Shown here piece by piece: positions 31,943-40,473 of a DNA stretch of 64,000 bases; position 1 is the first letter of the stretch; each line of letters opens with the position of its first letter. The position numbers and the translations under genes were made by a program. This stretch comes from Actinoplanes xinjiangensis (lineage in GTDB: Bacteria; Actinomycetota; Actinomycetes; Mycobacteriales; Micromonosporaceae). A model generated the notes under the pieces. The model saw only the letters and a program-made list of their open reading frames with translations. It ran no database searches and was not told the DNA's origin. The DNA lies in the NCBI RefSeq assembly GCF_003148685.1, contig NZ_QGGR01000029.1, forward strand, positions 1 through 64,000, given 5' to 3'.

Positions 31943-32211
31943 CCCCTGCACCGACTTCGCTACTGAGCTGCCGCCACCGCATCCCTCAAGACCGCGATTC
32001 GCTGCTTTTCGCGACCGGGTGCGGCCTTCGCCCGAGAACGCGGTTGCCGGGCACGGTGGGCGGAGGGTCACGGTTCGCCGTCGCCGGGGAAGACCCTCAT
32101 CCGGTACGGAAGAGAAAGCCGCCAACCGCAGACCGGGCCGTCCCGCCCGCGCCGCGCGAGGTCCGCGACAGTCCAGGCCGCAGCGCGACCGCCGGGCGTA
32201 TGCGATGGTCC

Positions 32212-32301
32212 CGGCTGGCCCCCACCGCTGTCTCAAGATCGGTTTACGGCTGGTTCCCACCGCTGTCTCAACCGTCCCGAGACAGCGGTGGGGACCAGCC
32301 G
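32212..32301. repeat. Triple 23-bp repeat with large palindrome between fliI and fliJ
   Basis: CGGCTGG-yy-CCCACCGCTGTCTC occurs at 32212-32234 and again at 32247-32269 (two differences), and inverted at 32279-32301. The last two copies form a 23-bp stem (one G-T pair) with a 9-nt loop. Inside the 436-bp gap between fliI and fliJ (31875-32310); no gene is supported there. It could terminate fliI transcription or be a dispersed palindromic repeat. Confidence 0.8.
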
Positions 32302-32310
32302 GAACCGACG

Positions 32311-33618
32311 TCAGATGGTGGCGATCAGGGCGCGGAGATTGGCCCAGGCCGACTCGGCCGTGGTGCGGTCGTCGAGGTCCTGACGGAGGAAGGCGCTGAT
32401 CTGCGGCCATGCCGCGTTGGCCCGGTCGGCGTCGTGGTTGGTGCCGGGGACGTAGGCGCCGATCTCGACGAGTTCGCGGACGTCGCGGTGCGCGGCCATC
32501 AGGCGGCGCAGCTCGGTGGCGTCGGAGCGCTGCTGCTGGTCGGTGATCTTGTTGGCGACCCGGGAGATCGAGTCGAGCGCCTGCACGGCGGGGAAGTGCC
32601 CGGCGGTGGCAAGTTTGCGGTCCAGCACGATGTGCCCGTCCAGGATCGAGCGGGCCGCGTCGGCGATCGGCTCGTTGTGGTCGTCGCCCTCGACGAGAAC
32701 CGTGTAGAGGCCGGTGATGCTGCCGCGTGCCCCCGGGCCGGCGCGTTCCAGCAGGGAGGCGAGCATCGCGAAGACCGACGGCGGATACCCGCGGGTGGCC
32801 GGCGGCTCGCCGACGGACAGTCCGACCTCACGCTGCGCCATCGCCGCACGGGTCACACTGTCCATCATCAGGAGCACGTCGGCGCCCTCGTCCCGGTAGT
32901 ACTCGGCGATCCGGGTGGCGACCGCGCCGGCCCGGAGCCGGACCAGCGGCGGTGTGTCCGACGTGGCGATCACCAGTACCGAGCGGGCCAGGCCCTCCGG
33001 CCCGAGGTCGTGTTCGATGAACTCGCGTACCTCACGGCCGCGTTCACCGACCAGGGCGACCACGTTCAGTTCGGCAGCGGTGCCCCGGGTGATCTGGCTC
33101 ATCAGGGTGGACTTGCCGACCCCGGAGCCGGCGAAGATGCCGATGCGCTGGCCTTTGCCGCACGGGACGAGCGTATCGAGGACGCGTACCCCGAGGGACA
33201 TCTGGGCGCCGACGAGTTGCCGTTCCATCGCCGACGGCGGCGTCCCGTCGATCGGCACCATGGCGCCGCGCAGTGGTGGCCCGCCGTCCATCGGGCGGCC
33301 CAGTCCGTCGAGGATGCGGCCGCGCAGATCGGGCCCGACCGCGATCCGCAGCGGCCCGCCGGTGCTGAACGCCGGAGTGCCGGTGCCGAGCCCGGCGATC
33401 GGGCCGAGCGGCATGCAGGAGAGTCGTTCGCCGTCGAGGGCGGCCACCTCGGCCAGTACCTGATTCGGGCCGGTGCCGATGCGCAGCAGGTCACCGACGT
33501 TCGCTTCCAGCCCGCTCACCGTCACGCGCAGGCCGACCGCGCCGGTGACCCGGCCGCTGACCAGCGGGCGGGCCGCCTCGATCGCGCTCTGAATGCGGTG
33601 CTGGAAGAGATCGGTCAC
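32311..33618 (-). CDS. fliI: Flagellar export ATPase FliI
   Basis: 435 residues, full length. Walker A IGIFAGSGVGKSTLMSQI (~165-182), Walker B region ADVLLMMDSVTRAAMAQREV, and the F1-beta-like core with GEPPATRGYPPSVFAML. It energises unloading of export substrates together with FliH and FliJ. Start overlaps fliH by 4 bp. Followed by the palindromic repeat rather than directly by fliJ. Confidence 0.95.
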   Translation of the reverse strand: MTDLFQHRIQSAIEAARPLVSGRVTGAVGLRVTVSGLEANVGDLLRIGTGPNQVLAEVAALDGERLSCMPLGPIAGLGTGTPAFSTGGPLRIAVGPDLRGRILDGLGRPMDGGPPLRGAMVPIDGTPPSAMERQLVGAQMSLGVRVLDTLVPCGKGQRIGIFAGSGVGKSTLMSQITRGTAAELNVVALVGERGREVREFIEHDLGPEGLARSVLVIATSDTPPLVRLRAGAVATRIAEYYRDEGADVLLMMDSVTRAAMAQREVGLSVGEPPATRGYPPSVFAMLASLLERAGPGARGSITGLYTVLVEGDDHNEPIADAARSILDGHIVLDRKLATAGHFPAVQALDSISRVANKITDQQQRSDATELRRLMAAHRDVRELVEIGAYVPGTNHDADRANAAWPQISAFLRQDLDDRTTAESAWANLRALIATI

Positions 33619-34283
33619 AGGCGTAACGCCTCGCGGGCCCGGGCCACCGCCGCGGCGACGGTGGCGTCGACGGTCGCGGTGCCGGTCTCGGCGACCGCGT
33701 CCCCGGGCTGGAGTCCCGGGTCGGGACGCAGCATGATGCGGCGGCCCTGGAAGTCGAAGTCCTCGCCGGAGCCCTCGCCGACGAGACTGCGGTAGTCGTC
33801 GGGGTGCATGTTGACGACCACGTCGCCGTGTTCGGCGGTGGCGGACATCGCCCGGCGCAGCGCGTCCGCGCCGCGTTCCGGGTGGTCGCGCAGGGTACGG
33901 CCGATGATCGCCTCGGCCAGCTCCCAGGCACTCGCCAGCACGACCTCCTGCAACTCGGTGAAGGTCGGCATGAGCTGGTCCTCCAGGCCGGTGACCGCAC
34001 GGCCGAGCGCGTTCACGGCGCTGGCCAGGGCGGTGGCGCGGCGCTGTTCGTACGCCTCCTCGGCCGCGACGGCACGTGCCGCGGCAGCCTCGTTGGCGGC
34101 CGCGGCGTCGCGTTTACCCTGTGCCCAGCCTTCGGCGTAGCCGGTGGTCCGGGCCTGTTGACGGGCCCGTTCCACGACCGCCTCGTCGACCGGTGTCTCG
34201 TGCCGCAGGTCGATGCCGAAGCGTGCGGCAGCGGCGTTCTCGGCCGCGACACCGCGGAGCACCCGGTCAGGCGATGAGCTCAT
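33615..34283 (-). CDS. fliH: Flagellar export ATPase regulator FliH
   Basis: 222 residues from ATG 34283, which overlaps the 3' end of fliG by 17 bp; an in-frame start at 34343 would reach deeper into fliG and adds no conserved sequence. Long charged helix (~35-105, ARQQARTTGYAEGWAQGKRD with GxxxG-like steps), then the V-type ATPase E/FliH-like C-terminal domain (ELAEAIIGRTLRDHPERGAD, VVVNMHPDDYRSLV). Tethers FliI to the C-ring. Confidence 0.88.
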   Translation of the reverse strand: MSSSPDRVLRGVAAENAAAARFGIDLRHETPVDEAVVERARQQARTTGYAEGWAQGKRDAAAANEAAAARAVAAEEAYEQRRATALASAVNALGRAVTGLEDQLMPTFTELQEVVLASAWELAEAIIGRTLRDHPERGADALRRAMSATAEHGDVVVNMHPDDYRSLVGEGSGEDFDFQGRRIMLRPDPGLQPGDAVAETGTATVDATVAAAVARAREALRL

Positions 34284-35292
34284 CGGCCTCGCCGCCGCGC
34301 TGGATCTCGATCTGACCGGAGTCCTCGAGAGTACGGATGACACTGACGATCTTGGCCTGGGACTCCTCGACCATCTTGACCTTGACCGGGCCGAGCAGGT
34401 CCATCTCCTCCAGCAGGTTCTCCCGCCCGCGTTCGGAGAGGTTCCTGGTGACCTTGTCGCGTACGCCCTCGGGAACGCCCTTGAGAGCGGTGGCCAGGTC
34501 GGCCGGCTCCACCTGGCGCAGGATGAGCTGCACCGCGCGGTCCTCGAGGTTGATGATGTCCTCGAACATGAACATCCGCCGGCGGATCTCCTCGGCCAGC
34601 TCCGGGCTGCGTGCGTCCAGAGCCTCCAGGATGAGCCGCTCGGTGGTCCGGTCGGCCCGGTTGATGATGTCGACGAGCGGTTGCAGACCGCCGACCGTGG
34701 AGAGCTCGTCCGGCTGGAGCACGCTGGACAGCTTGCGCTGCAGGGCGCTCTCCACCTGGCGGATGATGTCCGGCGAGGTGCGGTCCATGATCGCGATACG
34801 GTGCGCGACCTCGGTCTGCACCTCCAGCGGCAGGCCGGCCAGGATCGAGGAGGCCAGCCCGGACGGGATGTGCGCCAGCACCAGCGCGATGGTCTGCGGA
34901 TGCTCGTACTGGACGTAGGAGAGCAGTTGCCGAGGGTCGGCGTGGCTCAGGAAGTTGAACGGGATGTCGTTCATCGACGCTTCGAGCCGCTCCAGGATCA
35001 GCGCCGCCCGCTCCTTGCCGAGCGACGCCTCCAGCAGCTCCCTGGCGTAGTCCATGCCACCCGACCCGGCGTATCGGGTGGTGGCCATGGCGTAGAACTC
35101 GTCCATCACGTCGTCGACCTGCACGGGGTCGAGCTTGCCCAGCCGGGCTACCTCGGCGGACACCTGCTCGACCTCTTTGTCGGTCATGTTCGCCATGACC
35201 TGGGCCGCGTGTTCCCTACCGAACTGGACCAGCATGATCGCGGCCTTGCGCACCCCGGTCATCGAGATGGTGCTGAGCGCCGGTGTAGTCAA
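34267..35292 (-). CDS. fliG: Flagellar motor switch protein FliG
   Basis: 341 residues. Typical FliG ARM domains: MTGVRKAAIMLVQFGREHAA at the N-terminus, the central YEHPQTIALVLAHIPSGLAS (EHPQ motif) and the C-terminal torque domain (FMFEDIINLEDRAVQLILRQ, then VRDKVTRNLSERGRENLLEE). Transmits stator force to the rotor. 16 bp after fliF. Confidence 0.96.
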   Translation of the reverse strand: MTTPALSTISMTGVRKAAIMLVQFGREHAAQVMANMTDKEVEQVSAEVARLGKLDPVQVDDVMDEFYAMATTRYAGSGGMDYARELLEASLGKERAALILERLEASMNDIPFNFLSHADPRQLLSYVQYEHPQTIALVLAHIPSGLASSILAGLPLEVQTEVAHRIAIMDRTSPDIIRQVESALQRKLSSVLQPDELSTVGGLQPLVDIINRADRTTERLILEALDARSPELAEEIRRRMFMFEDIINLEDRAVQLILRQVEPADLATALKGVPEGVRDKVTRNLSERGRENLLEEMDLLGPVKVKMVEESQAKIVSVIRTLEDSGQIEIQRGGEADELIA

Positions 35293-35308
35293 CTGTTGCT
35301 CCTGTGGT

Positions 35309-36919
35309 TCAGCGGTTGCTCTCGTCGGCGGAGATCCAGCTGCGGATCAGGGACGCCGTCTCGTCCGGCTTCTCCCGGACCAGGTCCTCGATCTCACGAT
35401 GACGCTCCTCCCGCGCTTCGTCCGTCTTATCGGCGACTTCCGGAAGCTGCAGCATGTGTGCGGTGGTGACGTCGAGCTCAGCCGCGCGCTGAGCCTCCAG
35501 CGCCGCCTGCATCTCCTCCAGGTGCCGCCGCTCCTCCTCGGTGAGCTGCTGCTGGCGCTTCTTGGCGCGCCGGTTCGCCCGCCAGGCCAGCAGGACCAGC
35601 ATCAGCACCACGAACAGCAGGGCGCCGGTCTGGATCAGCTTGGTCTGCTTGGCCGACTGCTCGGCGGCGGCCGCCTGGGCGAGTTCCGCCTGAGCCGCCT
35701 GGGCCTGGGTGGTGTCGAACGGCATCGAGGCGACCGCGATGGTGTCACCCCGGGTCGGGTCGATACCGGCCGCGGCGCTGAGCAGCTGCTGCACGTCGGC
35801 CGGCTTGATCGCGCCGGCCACCGTGCTGTCCAGCAGGACCGACACGTTGAGCCGTTCGATGCTGCCCGGGGCGTTGCGGCGTACCTCGCGCACCTCGTCG
35901 AAGCGGCGGGTACGGGTCTCGTCCTTCTGCTGGTACTGACCGCTGCCGACGCCGTTGGGCACCTGGATGTTGTCCGGTCCCAGCACGCCGCCGCCGGGGT
36001 TGCCGCTGCCGGAGTAGGTCTCGCTCTTGATGTTCTCCGACTCCGCCGGCATGGCCGGGTCGGTGGTGTACTTCGTGCTCTCGGTCTCGGTCTGGTCGAA
36101 GTCCAGGATCGGGGTCGTGGTGACCACCGAGTGGCCGGGACCGACCAGGTTGTCGAGCATCCGCTGCAGCGAGTTGTTCAGACGATTCTGGAACGCCACG
36201 GTCTGCTGCTCGTATCCGCTGTCCGCACCGGTGGCACCGATCGAGTTGCCGCCGCCGGTGGAGAGCATCCGCCCGTCCGAGCCGGCGACCGTGACCTGGG
36301 TCGGGTCGAGCCCTTCGACGCTGGACGCCACCAGGTGCACGATCGACTGCACCTGCTGCTGGTCGAGCGGGTTGGTGGCCTTGGACGCGACCAGCACCGA
36401 CGCGGTCGGCTGGGACTGGTCGTCGGTGAAGATGTCCTGCTTCGGCATGACCAGGTGGACCGTCGCCGCCTCGACGCCGTCGATCGACTTGATCGTCTTG
36501 GCCAGTTCGCCCTCCAGCGCCCGCTGGTAGTTGGCGTGCTGCATGAAGTCGCTGGTGGTGATGCCCTGCTGGTCCAGCAGCGAGTAGCCGGTGCCCTCGT
36601 CGTTGGGCAGGCCCTCGCCGGAGAGCTGGAGCCGCAGCTGGTTCACCTGGTCGCGCGGCACCATGATCGTCTGGCCGTCGTTGGCCAGCTCGTACTGGGT
36701 GCCGGCCTTCTCGAGCGACTCGACGATCGCGCTGGCGTCCTTGGTGGACAGGTTGTTGAACAGGATCTGATACGACGGCTTCGCCGCCCAGGTGGCGAAG
36801 AAGTATCCGCCGACGGCGAGCGCGAGGATCGCGAAAACGGTGACAGCCTTCTGTCCCGGTGTGAAGGACTTGAAGGTGTCCGTGATACGGCGTACCGGAG
36901 CGGGAAGGCGGTCGGTCAT
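35309..36919 (-). CDS. fliF: Flagellar MS-ring protein FliF
   Basis: 536 residues. First membrane segment at ~26-46 (AVTVFAILALAVGGYFFATW), ring-building domains with YQILFNNLSTKDASAIVESL and VHLVMPKQDIFTDDQSQPTA, a second membrane segment near 435-455 (LIQTGALLFVVLMLVLLAW) and a cytoplasmic tail that binds FliG. Just one base separates it from fliE. Confidence 0.96.
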   Translation of the reverse strand: MTDRLPAPVRRITDTFKSFTPGQKAVTVFAILALAVGGYFFATWAAKPSYQILFNNLSTKDASAIVESLEKAGTQYELANDGQTIMVPRDQVNQLRLQLSGEGLPNDEGTGYSLLDQQGITTSDFMQHANYQRALEGELAKTIKSIDGVEAATVHLVMPKQDIFTDDQSQPTASVLVASKATNPLDQQQVQSIVHLVASSVEGLDPTQVTVAGSDGRMLSTGGGNSIGATGADSGYEQQTVAFQNRLNNSLQRMLDNLVGPGHSVVTTTPILDFDQTETESTKYTTDPAMPAESENIKSETYSGSGNPGGGVLGPDNIQVPNGVGSGQYQQKDETRTRRFDEVREVRRNAPGSIERLNVSVLLDSTVAGAIKPADVQQLLSAAAGIDPTRGDTIAVASMPFDTTQAQAAQAELAQAAAAEQSAKQTKLIQTGALLFVVLMLVLLAWRANRRAKKRQQQLTEEERRHLEEMQAALEAQRAAELDVTTAHMLQLPEVADKTDEAREERHREIEDLVREKPDETASLIRSWISADESNR

Positions 36920-36920
36920 G

Positions 36921-37286
36921 TCAGGCCTGCATCCTCATGATCTCTTGGAAGGCCTCGACGGCCTTGTTACGGATCGCCATGGTCAGCTGGAGTCCGAGGG
37001 CCGCCTCGGTGGAGGCCATCGTGTACTGCGCCGGGTCGGCCAGCCGGCCGTCGGCGACCTGGACGGCCAGGTCAGCGGCCTTGGACTGAGAGGCCTGGAC
37101 ATTCTCGATGCCCTTGGCGAGCATTCCGGCGAAGTCGGCGTTCGGGCCCTCCGGCGCCTGCGGCCCGGACGAGCCGAGCATGCCGCCGAGGCCGTTGAGG
37201 CCGCCGAGACCGACACCGCGGTCGCTGAGTCCGCCGATGGCGGAGAAGCCGCCGATGGGGCTGATCGGTGAGGTCAAGAGGATCAC
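36921..37286 (-). CDS. fliE: Flagellar hook-basal body protein FliE
   Basis: 121 residues from a GTG that overlaps the flgC stop by 4 bp (a TTG at 37277 is possible). A Gly/Leu-rich N-terminal third (~1-40) precedes the FliE core: FAGMLAKGIENVQASQSKAA, then YTMASTEAALGLQLTMAIRN and AVEAFQEIMRMQ at the C-terminus. It joins the MS-ring to the rod. The Gly-rich front is longer than in enteric FliE. Confidence 0.92.
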   Translation of the reverse strand: MILLTSPISPIGGFSAIGGLSDRGVGLGGLNGLGGMLGSSGPQAPEGPNADFAGMLAKGIENVQASQSKAADLAVQVADGRLADPAQYTMASTEAALGLQLTMAIRNKAVEAFQEIMRMQA

Positions 37287-37675
37287 TTCCCGAGGTTGAT
37301 CGCGGCGGTGTACGAGTCGCGAGCCCGGTCCACCACGGCGAGGTTCGCCTGGTAGGAACGCTGGGCCATCATGAGCTGGGCCATCTGGTTGCCCATGTCG
37401 ATGTCCGGGCGGCGGACGTAGCCCTCGGCGTCGGCGAGGGGGTTCTCCGGCTCGTACGCCAGGATGCCCTCGGCACTGCCGAAATGGACGCCGGCGACCT
37501 CGGCCCCGTTGCCGTCCGAAGCGGCGCGCGCCGCGACGTACCGGGCCTGGAAGGCGTTCTCGCTGGTCCGGGTCGTGGTGTTGATGTTCGCGAGGTTGTC
37601 GGCCGCCGCGTCCAGCCACTTCCGGTAGACGGTGACGCCGCTACCCGCGATCCCGATGGCGTTGAAGGTACTCAT
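37283..37675 (-). CDS. flgC: Flagellar rod protein FlgC
   Basis: 130 residues, normal length. N-terminus MSTFNAIGIAGSGVTVYRKW, then ADNLANINTTTRTSENAFQA, and C-terminal PDIDMGNQMAQLMMAQRSYQ. Proximal rod subunit. Two bases after flgB. Confidence 0.95.
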   Translation of the reverse strand: MSTFNAIGIAGSGVTVYRKWLDAAADNLANINTTTRTSENAFQARYVAARAASDGNGAEVAGVHFGSAEGILAYEPENPLADAEGYVRRPDIDMGNQMAQLMMAQRSYQANLAVVDRARDSYTAAINLGK

Positions 37676-37677
37676 CG

Positions 37678-38025
37678 TCAGGCCCCCTTGATGGCTTCGC
37701 GCAGCAGGCCGTACTTGCCGTCGAGTGCTCGGATGGCGAGCTGGTAGCGCATCGTGGTGTCGATGTGCGACAGCGTCTCCTCGTCGAGGTTGACGTTGTT
37801 GCCGTTGAGCCTGGTCGGCTCCAGCGAGGTCAGCACACTCGGGGACACCCCGGCCGGCGAATCGCCGCGGGCGACGGCGCTCTGGAGCGCCTCCTCGAAC
37901 TTGACCTTACGGGCCCGGTAGCCGGGGGTCTCGATGTTGGCGATGTTGTTGGCGATGGCCTGCTGCCGGGCCGCCAGGCCGGCAACGGCGACACGCAGTG
38001 ATGACGATGAACGATCGTCGAACAA
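37678..38025 (-). CDS. flgB: Flagellar rod protein FlgB
   Basis: 115 residues. AGLAARQQAIANNIANIETP and YRARKVKFEEALQSAV are the FlgB N-terminal motifs, with the C-terminal helix THIDTTMRYQLAIRA-type sequence before the end. First gene of flgB-flgC-fliE-fliF-fliG-fliH-fliI, transcribed from the best-supported regulatory region of the window (FliA-type promoter plus TcrA-like box). TTG start at 38025 with GAGGAG upstream. Confidence 0.94.
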   Translation of the reverse strand: MFDDRSSSSLRVAVAGLAARQQAIANNIANIETPGYRARKVKFEEALQSAVARGDSPAGVSPSVLTSLEPTRLNGNNVNLDEETLSHIDTTMRYQLAIRALDGKYGLLREAIKGA

Positions 38026-38099
38026 GGTTGCTCCTCAGCCGTTCGAGGTAGCCCGTCCTTGGGTTTTTCGGTTGAGCGATCCGTGCTCGTACCCTGCAT

Positions 38100-38125
38100 T
38101 TCGGCGTGCTCGCCGATCCGCTGAG
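38100..38125 (-). promoter_or_regulatory. FliA-type promoter of the flgB operon
   Basis: Minus strand: CTCA (38125-38122), 16 nt, GCCGAA (38105-38100), a perfect consensus match 74 nt upstream of the flgB start codon. Confidence 0.78.
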
Positions 38126-38132
38126 TCCCAAC

Positions 38133-38150
38133 CGGTTGCCGGAAGGTTGC
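38133..38150 (-). promoter_or_regulatory. TcrA-box-like direct repeat upstream of flgB
   Basis: Minus strand: GCAACCT, 4 nt, GCAACCG. One mismatch to GCA(A/C)CCG-n4-GCA(A/C)CCG. It ends exactly 7 nt before the CTCA element, as at flbD. Confidence 0.65.
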
Positions 38151-38157
38151 ACGCGAA

Positions 38158-38192
38158 AAGGTCCCGGACCCCGCGTGGGGGTCCGGGACCTT
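38158..38192 (-). terminator. Terminator of fliD-fliS-fliT
   Basis: Perfect 15-bp stem (AAGGTCCCGGACCCC and complement) with a 5-nt loop; on the minus strand it is followed by TTTTCG. It lies 14 bp after the fliT stop and ahead of the flgB promoter. Confidence 0.88.
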
Positions 38193-38205
38193 CGAGGTCA
38201 CGGCA

Positions 38206-38544
38206 CTACATGGCGCAGTCCAGATAAACCGGGCGTTTGATCGCCTCGCCGGTCTCGATCCGCGACGTCACCGCCATCTGCTGACGGTTCGCCGTGAGCC
38301 GCCGGGCGATCTCCTCGGCCGCGGCCAGCTGACGGGTCAGGATCTCGTCGGCGCGTGGCCGGAGCTCCAGCGGCAGCGCGCCGAGCTCGGTCGGCGGGCG
38401 CCACAGGTCCGACGGCGGGGTCTCGGCGATCCGGCGCTCGTCGGCCAGCATCGTCTCGACCGCGAGCACGTCCATCTCGAGGTCGTCGAGCGCCGCGGTC
38501 CACGCGGACCGCCAGTCCACGGCGCCCGGCGTCGTGGCGGTCAT
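38206..38544 (-). CDS. FliT-like flagellar chaperone
   Basis: 112 residues, helical and acidic in the first half (WRSAWTAALDDLEMDVLAVE, METMLADERR-like), with a charged helix RADEILTRQLAAAEEIARRL near 65-84. Sequence similarity to FliT is not strong; the call rests on size, helical make-up and its place after fliD and fliS with a 4-bp ATGA overlap. FliT normally binds FliD. An in-frame start at 38571 inside fliS is less likely. Confidence 0.7.
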   Translation of the reverse strand: MTATTPGAVDWRSAWTAALDDLEMDVLAVETMLADERRIAETPPSDLWRPPTELGALPLELRPRADEILTRQLAAAEEIARRLTANRQQMAVTSRIETGEAIKRPVYLDCAM

Positions 38545-38915
38545 GTCGAGGCCGAGGCGGCGTCGCGCCACGCGTCGCGCAGCGGCTCCAGCAGGGAACG
38601 GCAGACGGCCACCCGGTCGGCGTCCCGCTTGATGTTCGCCCCGATCAGCTCGGTGAGTACGAAACCGTACAGACTGGCCAGACCGGGCGCGCCCTCCCAG
38701 GCGTTCACGTCGAGGGTGACCCGCAGCTCCAGGACGATCTCCTGGGCGTGGGTCAGCTTCTCGTTGGCCAGCACCCGGTCGTCGTTGCGCAGCGCCTCCT
38801 CACCGTGCAGGAGGTCGAGGATCAGGCGGTCGTACAGCATGATCAGCAGTCGGGCCGGCGAGGCCGTGTTGATCGAGTCCTGCAGGTAGCGGTCGCGAAG
38901 ATGGGGTGCGCTCAT
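38541..38915 (-). CDS. fliS: Flagellin export chaperone FliS
   Basis: 124 residues. RDRYLQDSINTASPARLLIM and LYDRLILDLLHGEEALRNDD are the diagnostic FliS N-terminal helices, followed by ELRVTLDVNAWEGAPGLASL. FliS binds flagellin and prevents early polymerisation. Operon fliD-fliS-fliT. Confidence 0.94.
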   Translation of the reverse strand: MSAPHLRDRYLQDSINTASPARLLIMLYDRLILDLLHGEEALRNDDRVLANEKLTHAQEIVLELRVTLDVNAWEGAPGLASLYGFVLTELIGANIKRDADRVAVCRSLLEPLRDAWRDAASAST

Positions 38916-38965
38916 GGGTCTCCCTCGGTCAGTGGCGGTCGGCTGGGGTGCGTGGTCGAGGATCG

Positions 38966-40402
38966 TCAGCCGAGGCTCGACAGCTGTCCGGAGAGCCAGG
39001 TCGACTGGTTCTTCAGGGTGCCCAGCGAGGATTCCAGCGCCGAGTACTGCCGCTGGAGCGCCTGGCGGCGGGTGGCCAACCGGATGTCCCAGTTGTCGAT
39101 CTGGTCGTTGAGCGACTTGATCTCGTTCTTCCGGCCGGTCATGACGCCGGTGACCGTGTTCATCTGCGTGTCGGCGAAGGACCGCACCTTGGTGCCGAAG
39201 GCCATGCCGGCCTCCTGGATCGCCGCCGGGTCCTTGGCGTAGGCCTCACCGAAGACGCCGGCGTCGAACTCGAACTGACTGCCGTCCTTGCTGAGCGTGA
39301 GGCCGAGCTGCTTGAGCGAGCCGAAGTCCACCGTGACGGTGTCCTTCTTCCCGTCGTTGTCCGCGTCGGTGTTCAGCGTCTTGGTGTACGACAGCCCGTT
39401 GCTGATCATGCTGAGCACGGACTGGTTCATCTGCCGGACGGTGAAGTCACCGGTCAGCGGGGAGCCCTTCTTGGTCTCCAGGTCGTACTTGGTCTGCGCG
39501 GTGATCTCGGCCATCGCCTCGTTGGCCGCGGTGACCAGAGCCTGCATCTTGTCGGAGATCGCGGTGGCGTCGGTGGTCGCGCCGACGGTGACGCCGGGCT
39601 CCTCCTTGGTGACAGTGAGGGTCACGCCGGGCATCAGCGAACTGAAGGTGTTCGTGGTGCTGTTGATCTTGTATTCGGACTCGGTGTTCGGGTTGACCGT
39701 CAGCACCGCGTCCTTGGCCGACGTCGTCTTCGGGTCGGCGCCCTCCTTGCCGTACCCCTCCAGCCCGGTGATCTGGAAGCCGCTCGCGGCGCCGCTCTTC
39801 ATTCCGGTGAACTGGATGACACCCTCGTTGCCGGAGGTGTTGACCGCGTAGGCGCGGATGCCGAGGGTCGCGCCGTTCGCGTCGGTCGCCGAGTTGACCG
39901 CCGCGGTCAGCTTGGCGGCGGTCCGCGGCTCCGGAACGGTGACCTCGACCGGGTCGCCGACCGCGGTGAACTCGTCGACGCCGTCGTTGTCGGCGTCGGG
40001 GCTCCACTTACCCGGCTGGATCGTGATCTTGTCGGGCAGGGCGCCCTCGGCGGAGGTGTCGCTGACCGGGAGGATGGTGGACTGCGAGCGGGCCACCGAC
40101 GTGACGTCGAACGTGAGCGTGCCGGCCATGCCGGAGAGGCCGCCGGTCGCCGTGGCGGTCACGTTCGGCGAACTCGACGTCGCCTTGAGCGAGCGCCACG
40201 CGGGCAGGCCGCCCACCGCTTCCCCGGCGCTCTTCAACGACTTCATCTTGGCGTTGACCGACAGGTACGAGCTGATCGCGGTTTCCGCTTTCTCGACCTT
40301 GGTCTTGAGCTTGGTCTGTCCCGCCGCCTCGACCTGCATCATCTGGCTGATCATCGAGGAGGTGCTGAGGCCACTGACGAGGCCGTCGACGGAGCTGGTC
40401 AC
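38966..40402 (-). CDS. fliD: Filament cap protein FliD
   Basis: 478 residues, GTG start. The N-terminal part SSVDGLVSGLSTSSMISQMM and the coiled-coil segment KVEKAETAISSYLSVNAKMK match FliD; the C-terminal FliD_C region shows FAFGTKVRSF-like and NEIKSLNDQIDNWDIRLATR. It caps the filament so that flagellin can insert. Lies after the fliC terminator; no clear own promoter was found in the 38-bp space between that terminator and the start codon. Confidence 0.94.
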   Translation of the reverse strand: MTSSVDGLVSGLSTSSMISQMMQVEAAGQTKLKTKVEKAETAISSYLSVNAKMKSLKSAGEAVGGLPAWRSLKATSSSPNVTATATGGLSGMAGTLTFDVTSVARSQSTILPVSDTSAEGALPDKITIQPGKWSPDADNDGVDEFTAVGDPVEVTVPEPRTAAKLTAAVNSATDANGATLGIRAYAVNTSGNEGVIQFTGMKSGAASGFQITGLEGYGKEGADPKTTSAKDAVLTVNPNTESEYKINSTTNTFSSLMPGVTLTVTKEEPGVTVGATTDATAISDKMQALVTAANEAMAEITAQTKYDLETKKGSPLTGDFTVRQMNQSVLSMISNGLSYTKTLNTDADNDGKKDTVTVDFGSLKQLGLTLSKDGSQFEFDAGVFGEAYAKDPAAIQEAGMAFGTKVRSFADTQMNTVTGVMTGRKNEIKSLNDQIDNWDIRLATRRQALQRQYSALESSLGTLKNQSTWLSGQLSSLG

Positions 40403-40439
40403 GGGAGCCTGCCTTTCGTACCGAGGACGAGAACGGAAT

Positions 40440-40473
40440 GGGGGTAGCCGGCCGGGCGTGCCGGGCTACCCCC
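40440..40473 (-). terminator. Terminator after fliC
   Basis: 10-bp stem GGGGGTAGCC / GGCTACCCCC with a GC-rich 14-nt loop, between the fliC stop codon and fliD. It may be partial, letting some transcription reach fliD-fliS-fliT. Confidence 0.65.

Noticed and set aside
31871-32410. 179-codon minus-strand open frame across the fliI-fliJ gap
   Set aside because: It overlaps the end of fliI, contains the palindromic repeats (which give odd repeated Gly-Pro-His-Arg peptides), and has no ribosome site or domain. The gap is better explained by repeat plus promoter.
35135-36940. 601-codon plus-strand open frame opposite fliF
   Set aside because: Antisense to the clearly identified FliF; Val/Arg/Asp-rich shadow composition.
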